From an uncultured Clostridia bacterium (lineage in GTDB: Bacteria; Bacillota; Clostridia; TANB77; CAG-508): 17,896 nt of DNA. The position numbers and the translations under genes are program-made. Under the pieces are notes generated by a model. That model made no database searches, was not told the origin of the DNA, and saw only the letters and a list, made by a program, of their open reading frames with translations. Below, piece after piece: positions 1 to 6,711 of the stretch. The stretch spans positions 1-17,896 of the forward strand of contig CANRLA010000022.1 in NCBI GenBank assembly GCA_947631315.1. Direction: 5' to 3'. Positions within the stretch are counted from its first letter, which is position 1, and every line of letters starts with the position of its first letter.

Positions 1-288
1 TACAGCACCTACAACATATATAACTGCACTCTTTTTAATTTCTGCTTTTGCATCTGGTGCAGCTGTCATAAACTTAATACCTAATATAACAATTAAAATA
101 ACAGCAGCTGCATAACATATAAATTGAACTATACCAATTATATTACTTACTGTATTAGTTAATCCTGTATTTGTTGGAGCTGTTCCACTTGGTATTGTGA
201 CATCTGCAAATACCATTGATGCTGCAGATAATATTGTAGCAATTATAACTAATGCAACAACTATTTTTGACATTCTATTTATAGTCAT
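1..288 (-). CDS. TrbC/VirB2-like (T4SS pilin-type) small membrane protein, C-terminus cut by window edge
   Basis: An open frame starts at ATG 288 behind a strong AGGAGGA ribosome binding site and runs off the window, giving 96 visible residues. Residues 1-29 look like a signal peptide: basic MTINRMSK, a hydrophobic core, and a likely cut after VFA. A Thr/Ser/Pro-rich spacer follows. A second hydrophobic segment at about residues 53-72 ends in GIKFM, followed by a charged Asp/Lys/Glu loop and the start of a third hydrophobic stretch (VIYVVGAV). This layout, a GIK(F/Y)M-type segment then a KAEIKK loop and a second helix, matches the small pilin-like TrbC/VirB2 proteins common in Clostridia. Family knowledge suggests a membrane-inserted pilin or channel subunit. 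Many clostridial copies stand alone without secretion genes, so the function is not established. The missing end and its left neighbours cannot be judged here. Confidence 0.72.
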   Translation of the reverse strand, partial: MTINRMSKIVVALVIIATILSAASMVFADVTIPSGTAPTNTGLTNTVSNIIGIVQFICYAAAVILIVILGIKFMTAAPDAKAEIKKSAVIYVVGAV

Positions 289-319
289 AATTATCCTCCT
301 TTTGTTATTTCTTATTTTA

Positions 320-348
320 ATTATAGAATATATTATTGAAATTGTCAA
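320..348 (-). promoter_or_regulatory. Sigma-A-type promoter of the pilin-like gene
   Basis: On the minus strand a perfect TTGACA (343-348) and a perfect TATAAT (320-325) are separated by 17 bp. This gives transcription toward the pilin-like gene, with a leader of about 25 nt. The -35 box lies only 5 bp beyond the stop codon of the Spo0E-like gene, so the pilin-like gene is probably transcribed independently as well as by read-through. Confidence 0.82.
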
Positions 349-353
349 ATATT

Positions 354-503
354 TTAATAAAAAATAACATTTTTTTCATAATATTCCTCAATTAATTTGT
401 CTAATTGTACGCTTAAATCGTATATTTTGCTATAATCTTCGTTATATTCTATGCTTTTGTTAAGCTTTTCTCTTAATTCATTAATTTTTTCTTTATCCGA
501 CAT
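354..503 (-). CDS. Spo0E-like aspartyl-phosphate phosphatase (small sporulation regulator)
   Basis: A 49-residue ORF starts at ATG 503 behind AGGAG (7 nt spacing) and ends with TAA at 354. It is a two-helix protein: MSDKEKINELREKLNKSIEY, a short polar turn, then a second helix containing LSVQLDKLIEEYY. The second helix carries the Spo0E family signature S-x-x-L-D-x-L-I, and LREKLN in helix 1 is also typical. Family members of 45-90 residues dephosphorylate the Asp-phosphate of Spo0A and related response regulators, delaying sporulation. Some clostridial paralogues may act on other regulators. The gene is monocistronic in appearance, with its own promoter and a neighbouring promoter right after its stop. 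The family call rests on the motif and length, and the target protein is inferred. Confidence 0.78.
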   Translation of the reverse strand: MSDKEKINELREKLNKSIEYNEDYSKIYDLSVQLDKLIEEYYEKNVIFY

Positions 504-537
504 ATATTTTCTCCTAAATTATGGTTTTCTTATTCAT

Positions 538-566
538 AAAATACCATAATATTACAAGGTCGTCAA
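538..566 (-). promoter_or_regulatory. Sigma-A-type promoter of the Spo0E-like gene
   Basis: On the minus strand TTGACG (561-566) and TATTTT (538-543) are spaced by 17 bp. Transcription would start near 531, about 28 nt before the start codon. An 8-bp inverted repeat, ATTATGGT (518-525) and ACCATAAT (543-550), brackets the -10 box and the start point. Two sequences close to the Spo0A box TGTCGAA lie just upstream of the -35: TGTCGAT read on minus at 596-602, and TGTCGCT read on plus at 574-580. The promoter is well supported; the regulator sites are only suggestive. Confidence 0.65.
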
Positions 567-646
567 CATATTTTGTCGCTTTTTACAGGTTTTTCATCGA
601 CATTTTTCTACCTTTTATAAGTACTTTCGAGCTTTTTTCTTAGAAT

Positions 647-1900
647 TTATTTTACTATTGAAATAATTGATTCATTTTCTTTAAAAAGTTTTCTTAGTAT
701 TTCATTAACATATTCTATACTTATATCATCTATTTTATCTATATATTCCATGCTATTTACATCTTTTATTGCGTCTGATAGATACATTCGACCTATATTT
801 TCAACATCATTATATTCTGATACTAAGTCTCCATATATTTTCTTTTTACTTCTTTCAAAGTCTTCTTTTGATATTTCTTCATTTGCAATAGTTTCCTTTA
901 TTTTTTCATAAACTTTCTTTGGATTTGTTGATTCTCCTGCTATCAACGCATGAGCATAAGTTTTTGAATATTCGTAACTTGAATCTAATGAAGTTTGTAA
1001 TAATCCTTCATTATATAGTTCTTGATATACTTTAGAAGATTTTCCAAGCAAACTATTGAATATTATTTGTATAGCTAGGTCTTCCTTTACTTTATCTTCT
1101 TCTAGTTCATCTTTATATCCAATCATAAACATAGGCATATTTATTCCCATATTTGCTTCTTTCTCTTTTTTGTTTATTCCTTTTGGCTCTATTGGATATA
1201 TTCTTTTTATTTCTTCCATCTTTTCTCTAGGTAGCAATCTATTTTTAACTTCTTCAATTATTTTTTCAGCTTCAAAATTTCCACTTATACACATTACCAT
1301 ATTTGTTGGATGATAAAATGTGTTATAGCATGAATATAATACTTCTTTGGTTATTTTTGCTATAGATTCTACAGTTCCTGCAATATCTAGCTTTATTGGG
1401 TTATTTTTATATAAACAATCCATTGCATTTACATATAATTTCCATCCTGGCTCATCATCATATCTTCCTATTTCTTGTCCTATGATTCCTCTTTCTTTTT
1501 CTACATTTTCGTCTGTAAAATAAGGATGTTGCACAAAATCCATAAGTTCATCTAATCCTTCATAAAAATTGTCAGTGCAGCCAAAAAGATAAGCAGTATG
1601 GTCATTTGTTGTATAAGCATTTGCGTCTAATCCTAATGCCATCATTTTATAAAGGCTATCTACTCCATTCTCATTTTCGAACATTTTATGTTCTAAATAA
1701 TGTGCAACTCCATCAGGTACTTTTATTTCTTTATTTGTTGTTGGGTCTATAAAATTGTTATCTATTGAGCCAAATTTTGTTGACCAAATCACATATTTCT
1801 TTTTTGTATTCTTCTTTGGAATTACTATAATTTTCATTCCATTTTCTAGTGTTTCAATATATACTGTTTCATTAATTTTTTGGTTTTTAATGATTTTCAT
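647..1900 (-). CDS. M16-family zinc metallopeptidase, YmfH-like (EF-P modification-associated type)
   Basis: This is the catalytic member of a tandem M16 pair. The zinc motif HxxEH is present as HYLEH (residues 67-71 counting from this start), and the ERGIIGQEI segment about 70 residues later offers the third zinc-ligand glutamate. The rest is the usual two-domain M16 fold of about 420 residues. I chose ATG 1900 (417 residues). An ATG at 1927 is in frame but would overlap the upstream gene by 26 bp; the AAGGAG and GAGG sequences at 1907-1918 lie inside that extension and fit the 1900 start. The upstream stop TGA ends one base before this ATG, so translation is probably coupled. Bacillus YmfF/YmfH are linked by gene context to the 5-aminopentanol modification of elongation factor P. 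No efp or ymfI lies in this window, so the substrate is unknown. Confidence 0.85.
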   Translation of the reverse strand: MKIIKNQKINETVYIETLENGMKIIVIPKKNTKKKYVIWSTKFGSIDNNFIDPTTNKEIKVPDGVAHYLEHKMFENENGVDSLYKMMALGLDANAYTTNDHTAYLFGCTDNFYEGLDELMDFVQHPYFTDENVEKERGIIGQEIGRYDDEPGWKLYVNAMDCLYKNNPIKLDIAGTVESIAKITKEVLYSCYNTFYHPTNMVMCISGNFEAEKIIEEVKNRLLPREKMEEIKRIYPIEPKGINKKEKEANMGINMPMFMIGYKDELEEDKVKEDLAIQIIFNSLLGKSSKVYQELYNEGLLQTSLDSSYEYSKTYAHALIAGESTNPKKVYEKIKETIANEEISKEDFERSKKKIYGDLVSEYNDVENIGRMYLSDAIKDVNSMEYIDKIDDISIEYVNEILRKLFKENESIISIVK

Positions 1901-1901
1901 A

Positions 1902-3101
1902 TCAAGCCTCGCTCCTTTCTTGACCATGTAAGAAATAAATCGTATCTAGCTTAACATCTTTTGCTAAATCAATTATATCTTCTTTCGTTACTTTTTCTAT
2001 ATTTGCTATATAATCTTCTAGTTTTAAATTTTCATCATATAATTTTTGGTCGAAATAGTATGATATTAAGTCTTCTTGTGATTCCGGAATTAGATTTAAA
2101 TTTGCTATAATCAATTGTTTTGCAGAGTTAAATTCGTCATCTGTTATATTTCCATTTTTCATATCTTCTAATTGTTGTTTTATTATCTCTACAGCTTTAT
2201 CATAATTTGCTGTTTCTATTCCAGTTTTTATAAAAATTACATTCTTTCTCCTCACATAACTTGAACCTGCAGTATAAGCTAGACTAGCTTTTTCTCTTAC
2301 ATTCTGGAATAATTTTGAATTTGCTCCGCCTCCTAGGACTGTATTATAAACAGATACTACACTTTTTGGCTTATCAGGAGTAACTAATCCTATTATTAGT
2401 TTTCCTTGAGAAACATCCATTGGCTCTTTTATCTCTTTATTTTTGATATTGTGCTCTTGTAATTCGCATTTTACCTGTTCTTGTTTGCTTCTTTCAATAG
2501 GAATTTCTATTTTTTCTACTTCCTCTCCACAACTAAAACAATCTATTCTCGCTTCTTTTATAATTTTTTTGTATTGTTCATATAAATTCTTCTCATTTAT
2601 TTTTTCTAAATCGTCAACATTTCCAAATTTATATATTCCATACATTTCTCCTTCAAACATTTCTTCAATACATCTATCGAGTGAATACTGAGATTTGTTG
2701 TCTTTTCTAGATTCTATTATTCTTTTTATATTTTCTTTTTCTTGTTCTACATATTCTTTTTTGAAACCATCATTTTCTATTAGTGGATTAAATACTAATT
2801 CTTTCAAAAATTCTACTGCATTTTGTTTTTCTGGCAAATATTTGTTACTTAAATTTTCCATATAGAATTTTAGAACTTGGTAATCTCCCATTTTATCAAC
2901 ACCACAATTGAAGCTTGCTCCATACATTTCTTCAAGCTTTTTGTTGATTTCTAGTTGATTTGGATATTTTTCTGTTCCTCGTCTTAAGACTGCTGGTATT
3001 AAACTATTGATTGTAACTTCTTTTTTATTTAATGGAACTGTTAAAAAAATTGCATACAAGTTTGTTTTAAATCCTTCTGTACTTATTACACTATTATTCA
3101 T
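1902..3101 (-). CDS. M16-family peptidase-like protein, YmfF-like, apparently non-catalytic
   Basis: This 399-residue protein starts at ATG 3101 behind AAGGAAGG. It has M16 family features, including the GGGANSKLFQNVREKASLAY segment typical of the C-terminal M16 domain and the RRGTEKYPN segment near residue 40. At the place where catalytic members have HxxEH, it shows no such motif (LRRGTEKYPNQLEINKKLEE). It therefore resembles the inactive partner subunit of paired M16 proteases. The next gene begins one base after its TGA stop and has the intact motif, which suggests a heterodimer of one catalytic and one substrate-binding subunit. This arrangement matches YmfF-YmfH of Bacillota. Partner and EF-P association are inferred from family and context. 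Confidence 0.83.
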   Translation of the reverse strand: MNNSVISTEGFKTNLYAIFLTVPLNKKEVTINSLIPAVLRRGTEKYPNQLEINKKLEEMYGASFNCGVDKMGDYQVLKFYMENLSNKYLPEKQNAVEFLKELVFNPLIENDGFKKEYVEQEKENIKRIIESRKDNKSQYSLDRCIEEMFEGEMYGIYKFGNVDDLEKINEKNLYEQYKKIIKEARIDCFSCGEEVEKIEIPIERSKQEQVKCELQEHNIKNKEIKEPMDVSQGKLIIGLVTPDKPKSVVSVYNTVLGGGANSKLFQNVREKASLAYTAGSSYVRRKNVIFIKTGIETANYDKAVEIIKQQLEDMKNGNITDDEFNSAKQLIIANLNLIPESQEDLISYYFDQKLYDENLKLEDYIANIEKVTKEDIIDLAKDVKLDTIYFLHGQERSEA

Positions 3102-3141
3102 TTTACCTTCCTTTCTTTTCGGCTACTTAGCACTTATTTTC

Positions 3142-3147
3142 ATTATA
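3142..3147 (-). promoter_or_regulatory. Possible -10 box for the M16 gene pair
   Basis: A TATAAT on the minus strand lies about 40 bp before the ymfF-like start codon. The 17 bp upstream of it are pure A/T and no good -35 box is seen, so in such A/T-rich DNA the match could be chance. A promoter is expected somewhere between the rpsU terminator and position 3101. Confidence 0.3.
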
Positions 3148-3211
3148 TTTATTATTATTTTTTTTAATATTTTTTATTCTTTATTATTTTATTTTTATTT
3201 AAAATTTTAAC

Positions 3212-3235
3212 AAAAAAGACGCTTTTGTAAGCGCC
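3212..3235 (-). terminator. Rho-independent terminator of rpsU
   Basis: Read on the minus strand, GGCGCTT (3229-3235) pairs with AAGCGTC (3218-3224) over 7 bp with one G-U pair and a 4-nt loop (ACAA). Six T residues follow at once (3212-3217). It begins 12 bp after the rpsU stop codon and is the clearest terminator in the window. Confidence 0.9.
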
Positions 3236-3246
3236 AGTTTTATTTA

Positions 3247-3417
3247 TTAAAATTTTCTTTTTCTTGCTGCCTCTGATTTCTTTTTTCTTTTTACGCTTGG
3301 CTTTTCATAGCATTCTCTTTTACGTACCTCTTGTAAAACGCCGTTCCTTGCGCATTGTCTTTTAAATCTTTTTAAGGCATCTTCTATATTTCCATTATTA
3401 ACTTTAATCTCTGACAT
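3247..3417 (-). CDS. rpsU: 30S ribosomal protein S21
   Basis: A 56-residue ORF starts at ATG 3417 behind AGGAGGGG and stops with TAA at 3247. The protein is highly basic. It contains the S21 core NIEDALKRFKRQC near the start, then EVRKRECYEKPSVKRKKKSE and a Lys/Arg-rich tail ending RKRKF. Length and motif match bacterial bS21, which binds the small subunit near the 16S rRNA 3' end and helps translation initiation. It stands as its own transcription unit, with a consensus promoter, a leader of about 85 nt that contains a hairpin, and a terminator just after the stop. In many Bacillota rpsU is next to yqeY; that neighbour is not here. Confidence 0.95.
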   Translation of the reverse strand: MSEIKVNNGNIEDALKRFKRQCARNGVLQEVRKRECYEKPSVKRKKKSEAARKRKF

Positions 3418-3464
3418 TCTCTTTATCCCCTCCTTCCAATGCTTAAACTTTCTATAGTGGGATA

Positions 3465-3481
3465 TTGAACCTTAGGCTCAA
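3465..3481 (-). promoter_or_regulatory. Hairpin in the rpsU 5' leader
   Basis: Read on minus, TTGAGCC (3475-3481) pairs with GGTTCAA (3465-3471) across a TAA loop, a 7-bp stem with one G-U pair. It sits about 20 nt after the expected transcription start and well before the ribosome binding site. It could be an autoregulatory protein-binding site or a 5'-end stabiliser. Neither is shown by the sequence alone. Confidence 0.5.
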
Positions 3482-3507
3482 TCTTCTTCTTTTTTAAATA
3501 CTTTAGT

Positions 3508-3537
3508 ATTATACATTATATTACATAGCCTTGTCAA
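3508..3537 (-). promoter_or_regulatory. Sigma-A-type promoter of rpsU
   Basis: On the minus strand a perfect TTGACA (3532-3537) and a perfect TATAAT (3508-3513) are spaced by 18 bp. The start would fall near 3500, giving a leader of about 85 nt before the rpsU ATG. The promoter lies about 20 bp beyond the nrdG stop codon. Confidence 0.88.
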
Positions 3538-3555
3538 GAGTTGATATTAATATTT

Positions 3556-4098
3556 TTAAGGTTTAATTTTTTCATAAAGTTCTTGTTTTATAACTGGTTT
3601 ATGTTCTTTGATTGTTTCTTGTGCATCTAATATTCTTTGGTTTGATGAGCCTCTAAATCTTAGTTTTGGACTTTTTAAATCCTCTTCAAATTTTCCATCA
3701 ACAACTATATCAAGATATTTTAATAATTCTTTTGTTGTAGGATTTGTTTTTGACATATCCTCTACAATATCTTTTTCAAAGTCATAACCTGTATAGCACC
3801 ATATTGTTTTATTTGGAAATTTTTCTTTTACTTCTTTTACTAATGGAAGCAAGCCTTCTTGATTAACTGGCTCTAAGGGCTCTCCTCCAAGCAAACTTAA
3901 TCCTTTAATATAATCATGGTCTAAATATTCCATTACTTGGTCTTTAGCTTCACTATTAAATTCATTTCCATAGTTAAAGTCCCATGCACATTCATTAAAG
4001 CATCCTTTACAGTGATGATGACATCCGCTCACAAATACAGATACCCTTACGCCTTCTCCATTTGCTACATCAACCTTTTTTATATCTGCATAATTCAT
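3556..4098 (-). CDS. nrdG: Anaerobic ribonucleoside-triphosphate reductase activating protein
   Basis: This 180-residue protein is a radical SAM enzyme. The cluster motif CxxxCxxC is Cys26, Cys30 and Cys33 (GCHHHCKGC), the spacing and context typical of NrdG. A GGEP motif that contacts S-adenosylmethionine follows at residues 71-74. NrdG uses a [4Fe-4S] cluster and SAM to create the glycyl radical on NrdD, and it acts only without oxygen. The start at ATG 4098 has AAGGAAG upstream. It follows nrdD after 116 bp that hold a perfect 17-bp inverted repeat, so the two genes may be cotranscribed with differing mRNA stability. Length is normal for the family and no key residue is missing. Confidence 0.95.
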   Translation of the reverse strand: MNYADIKKVDVANGEGVRVSVFVSGCHHHCKGCFNECAWDFNYGNEFNSEAKDQVMEYLDHDYIKGLSLLGGEPLEPVNQEGLLPLVKEVKEKFPNKTIWCYTGYDFEKDIVEDMSKTNPTTKELLKYLDIVVDGKFEEDLKSPKLRFRGSSNQRILDAQETIKEHKPVIKQELYEKIKP

Positions 4099-4131
4099 AA
4101 TTTTCTTCCTTTCATAAACCGTTTTAGTTTT

Positions 4132-4169
4132 AAATATGATATATTTAATTTCTTAAATATATCATATTT
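4132..4169 (-). repeat. Perfect 17-bp inverted repeat between nrdD and nrdG
   Basis: Arms 4132-4148 and 4153-4169 are exact reverse complements around a 4-nt loop. Read in the direction of the genes the loop is GAAA, a GNRA-type tetraloop. No T-run follows on either strand, so it is not a standard terminator. It starts 34 bp upstream of the nrdG start codon. Possible roles are an mRNA processing or stabilising hairpin in a dicistronic transcript, or a dyad operator for nrdG. Confidence 0.75.
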
Positions 4170-4214
4170 CTTCCGTATTTTACATATTAAATATTATCAT
4201 TTGTAAATATTTTA

Positions 4215-6341
4215 TTATAAATGTAATACTCTTTGCTTTATTTCTTTTGTTTTACCTGCATTCCAAAAGTTTTCTCCTAAGTAGCCGCAAGTTCTTCTTA
4301 CAACTGTCATTTTTGCATGATCTTTATTGTGACAATTTGGGCATTCCCATTCATTATTTTCGTTTATTTGAATTTCTCCGTCAAATCCACAAACATGGCA
4401 GTAGTCTGATTTTGTGTTGAATTCTGCATATTGAATATTATCATAGATAAATTTAACAACTGTTCTTAGTGCTTCTATATTGTTTTGCATATTTGGAATT
4501 TCTACATAAGAGATAGAGCCTCCTGATGATATATTTTGGAATTCGCTTTCAAATTTTAACTTATCAAATGCATCGATTTTTTCTCTAACATCTACATGAT
4601 ATGAGTTTGTATAGTATCCCTTATCTGTTACATCTTTAATTGTTCCAAATCTTTCTTTATCTATTTTAGCAAATTTATAGCATAAACTTTCTGCTGGTGT
4701 ACCATATAATGCAAATCCAATATTTGTTTCTTTCTTCCATTCTAATACTTTTTCTTTTAAATGTTTCATAACTGCTAATGCAAAATCATGTCCTTTAGGA
4801 GATGTTTGTGATTCTCCGGTCATTAATTTTGTCATTTCATATATTCCAATATATCCTAGTGATATAGTTGAATATCCTCCATATAGCAATTTGTCTATTG
4901 TTTCGCCCTTCTTTAATCTTGCTATTGCTCCATACTCCCAGTGAATTGGACTTGTATATGTTTTTGTTCCAAGTAATGCTTTGTGTCTGCACATTAAAGC
5001 TTCTTTGCAAAGTTCTAATCTTTCATCTAATTCTTTCCAAAACTTATCCATATCACCTTCTGCAACTATTGCAACTTGTGGTAGGTTAATGCTTACAACA
5101 CCTTGATTAAATCTTCCTTCAAATTTATATTTTCCATTCTCATCTTTCCAAGGTGATAAGAAACTTCTGCATCCCATTGGGCTGAATACATTTCCTTCAT
5201 AATTTTCGCGCATTTTTTTAGCTGAAATATAATCAGGATACATTCTTTTTGCTGAACATTTTACTGCAAGTTCTGTTAAATAATCATATTCTCCACCTGT
5301 TAAATTGTTGAATTCATCCAATACATAAACTAATTTTGGGAATGCTGGCGTAACATAAACTCCTGCTTCATTTTTAATTCCTTCATATCTTTGTCTAATA
5401 ACCTCTTCAATTATCATTGCATTTTCTTTTATGTATGGGTCATCTTTTTCAAGATGTAAAAATAGTGTAACGAAAGGAGATTGTCCATTTGTTGTCATTA
5501 GAGTATTGATTTGATATTGTATTGTTTGAACTCCTGCTTTAAGCTCTGCTCTTACTCTTTCATCAACTAGGTCTTCTATAATTTCTTTTGATAATTTATT
5601 TTTAAATTTTGTTTCTATTGTTTTCTTATATTTATCATAACTTTTTCTTAAATATTTACCTAAATGAATTAAATCAACAGATTGTCCACCATATTGATTA
5701 CTTGCAACTGCTGCTATGATTTGTGTCATAACTGTACATGCAACTTGAAAACTTTTTGGAGATTCAATCATTTTTCCATTCATAACTGTTCCATTATCTA
5801 GCATATCTGATATATTAATTAAACAACAGTTAAATATTGGTTGAACAAAGTAGTCCGCATCATGAAAGTGTAAAACGCCCTCATCATTTGCCTTTGATAT
5901 TTTTTCAGGAAGCAATATCCTTCTTGTTAAGTCTCTTGAAACTTCTCCAGCTATATAATCTCTTTGTGTTGAAGCAAGTCTCGTATTTTTATTAGAATTT
6001 TCTTCAGCAAGTTCTTTATTTTGGTCTTTTATTAATTTTAATATTGATTCGTCAGTTGTATTTTGTTTTCTAACTAATGCTCTTGTATAACGATAAACTA
6101 TATATCTTTTTGCTAATTCGAATTTTTCAAGCTCCATTAGCTTATATTCAATAGTATCTTGTATGTCTTCAACAAGCATTCTATTTTTTCCTAATTCTTC
6201 AATATACTTAACTATTTCTTTAACTTGTTCTTTAGAAGCTCTTTCTTTTGGTTTAACCTCTGCATTTGCTTTTTCAATTGCATTTACTATTTTAGATCTG
6301 TCAAAATCAACTATTGTTCCATTTCTTTTTACTACTTTCAT
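4215..6341 (-). CDS. nrdD: Anaerobic (class III) ribonucleoside-triphosphate reductase
   Basis: This 708-residue enzyme reduces ribonucleoside triphosphates to deoxy forms under strict anaerobiosis. Residues 1 to about 90 are an ATP-cone allosteric domain (MKVVKRNGTIVDFDRSKI). A 10-stranded barrel catalytic domain follows, and near the C-terminus there is a four-cysteine zinc site (Cys648, Cys651, Cys667, Cys670). The glycyl radical motif is RTCGYLG with Gly686. All expected key elements are present and length is normal. The start at ATG 6341 follows AAAAGGAG. A promoter lies about 110 bp upstream. nrdG, the activase, is downstream in the same direction. I saw no clear NrdR box near the promoter, which is unusual enough to check. 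The presence of this enzyme implies anaerobic growth. Confidence 0.97.
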   Translation of the reverse strand: MKVVKRNGTIVDFDRSKIVNAIEKANAEVKPKERASKEQVKEIVKYIEELGKNRMLVEDIQDTIEYKLMELEKFELAKRYIVYRYTRALVRKQNTTDESILKLIKDQNKELAEENSNKNTRLASTQRDYIAGEVSRDLTRRILLPEKISKANDEGVLHFHDADYFVQPIFNCCLINISDMLDNGTVMNGKMIESPKSFQVACTVMTQIIAAVASNQYGGQSVDLIHLGKYLRKSYDKYKKTIETKFKNKLSKEIIEDLVDERVRAELKAGVQTIQYQINTLMTTNGQSPFVTLFLHLEKDDPYIKENAMIIEEVIRQRYEGIKNEAGVYVTPAFPKLVYVLDEFNNLTGGEYDYLTELAVKCSAKRMYPDYISAKKMRENYEGNVFSPMGCRSFLSPWKDENGKYKFEGRFNQGVVSINLPQVAIVAEGDMDKFWKELDERLELCKEALMCRHKALLGTKTYTSPIHWEYGAIARLKKGETIDKLLYGGYSTISLGYIGIYEMTKLMTGESQTSPKGHDFALAVMKHLKEKVLEWKKETNIGFALYGTPAESLCYKFAKIDKERFGTIKDVTDKGYYTNSYHVDVREKIDAFDKLKFESEFQNISSGGSISYVEIPNMQNNIEALRTVVKFIYDNIQYAEFNTKSDYCHVCGFDGEIQINENNEWECPNCHNKDHAKMTVVRRTCGYLGENFWNAGKTKEIKQRVLHL

Positions 6342-6388
6342 CTTGTTACTCCTTTTAGTTAAAATTTATTCAAAATTTTATATTTTTG

Positions 6389-6411
6389 AAAAAATGATTT
6401 TTTTATTTTTT
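6389..6411. repeat. Copy of a 23-bp A/T-rich direct repeat in the nrdD leader
   Basis: The run A6-TGA-T7-A-T6 at 6389-6411 recurs exactly at 6679-6701 within the hairpin after the sortase gene. Here only a short A6/T6 dyad around TGA remains. The low complexity weakens the case, but the identity over 23 bases including the TGA and the phase of the A/T switch is notable. Confidence 0.45.
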
Positions 6412-6450
6412 TATTTTTAATAAAAATTTTATTTTTCAATTTACATTTTT

Positions 6451-6480
6451 ATCTTACATCAAAAATTCTTTCAAAGTCAA
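6451..6480 (-). promoter_or_regulatory. Sigma-A-type promoter of nrdD-nrdG
   Basis: On the minus strand TTGACT (6475-6480) and TAAGAT (6451-6456) are spaced by 18 bp. Transcription would start near 6444, giving an A/T-rich leader of about 100 nt before the nrdD ATG. Confidence 0.65.
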
Positions 6481-6660
6481 TACTTTTTTTAAATACATCT
6501 ATGTTTATCTTTTATGTTTATTAATCGTTGTAATTGTTGATTTTTCTGCACTTGAAGAATTAGAGTTTTTTATTTAATTATGTCGCTTATTGCTTTTTTT
6601 CCACAAATAAGTAGCGTTAAAGAGTTTTATTTCATTTTTATTACATTTTTAATTTTTCTT

Positions 6661-6711
6661 TAAAAAATAGAAAAAATAAAAAAATGATTTTTTTATTTTT
6701 TCTATTTTTTA
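6661..6711 (-). terminator. Long A/T-only hairpin downstream of the sortase gene, probable terminator
   Basis: Arms 6661-6684 and 6688-6711 are exact reverse complements of 24 bp around a 3-nt centre (TGA on plus). Each arm is built of A or T runs with a single G or C. It lies 30 bp past the sortase stop codon. The 3' arm is itself T-rich on the minus strand (T7-A-T6-CTA-T6), so it could act as a terminator for the ftsH-to-sortase transcript. The symmetry makes it equally able to work on the plus strand. The lack of G-C pairs makes this an unusual terminator. Confidence 0.55.

Noticed and set aside
1901..1927. Upstream ATG at 1927 as the start of the YmfH-like gene
   Set aside because: It would overlap the preceding gene by 26 bp and places the ribosome binding sites inside the reading frame; ATG 1900 fits the site and the one-base coupling better.
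3007..3210. 67-residue hydrophobic plus-strand ORF
   Set aside because: It overlaps the 5' end of the ymfF-like gene and the A/T-rich gap; its hydrophobicity comes from T-rich DNA and there is no good ribosome site.
4132..4169. Terminator between nrdD and nrdG
   Set aside because: Despite the perfect stem, there is no T-run on either strand and the next gene belongs to the same functional unit.
3937..4206. 89-residue plus-strand ORF over the nrdG start and the nrdD-nrdG gap
   Set aside because: It runs through the nrdG start and the perfect inverted repeat and shows no family likeness.
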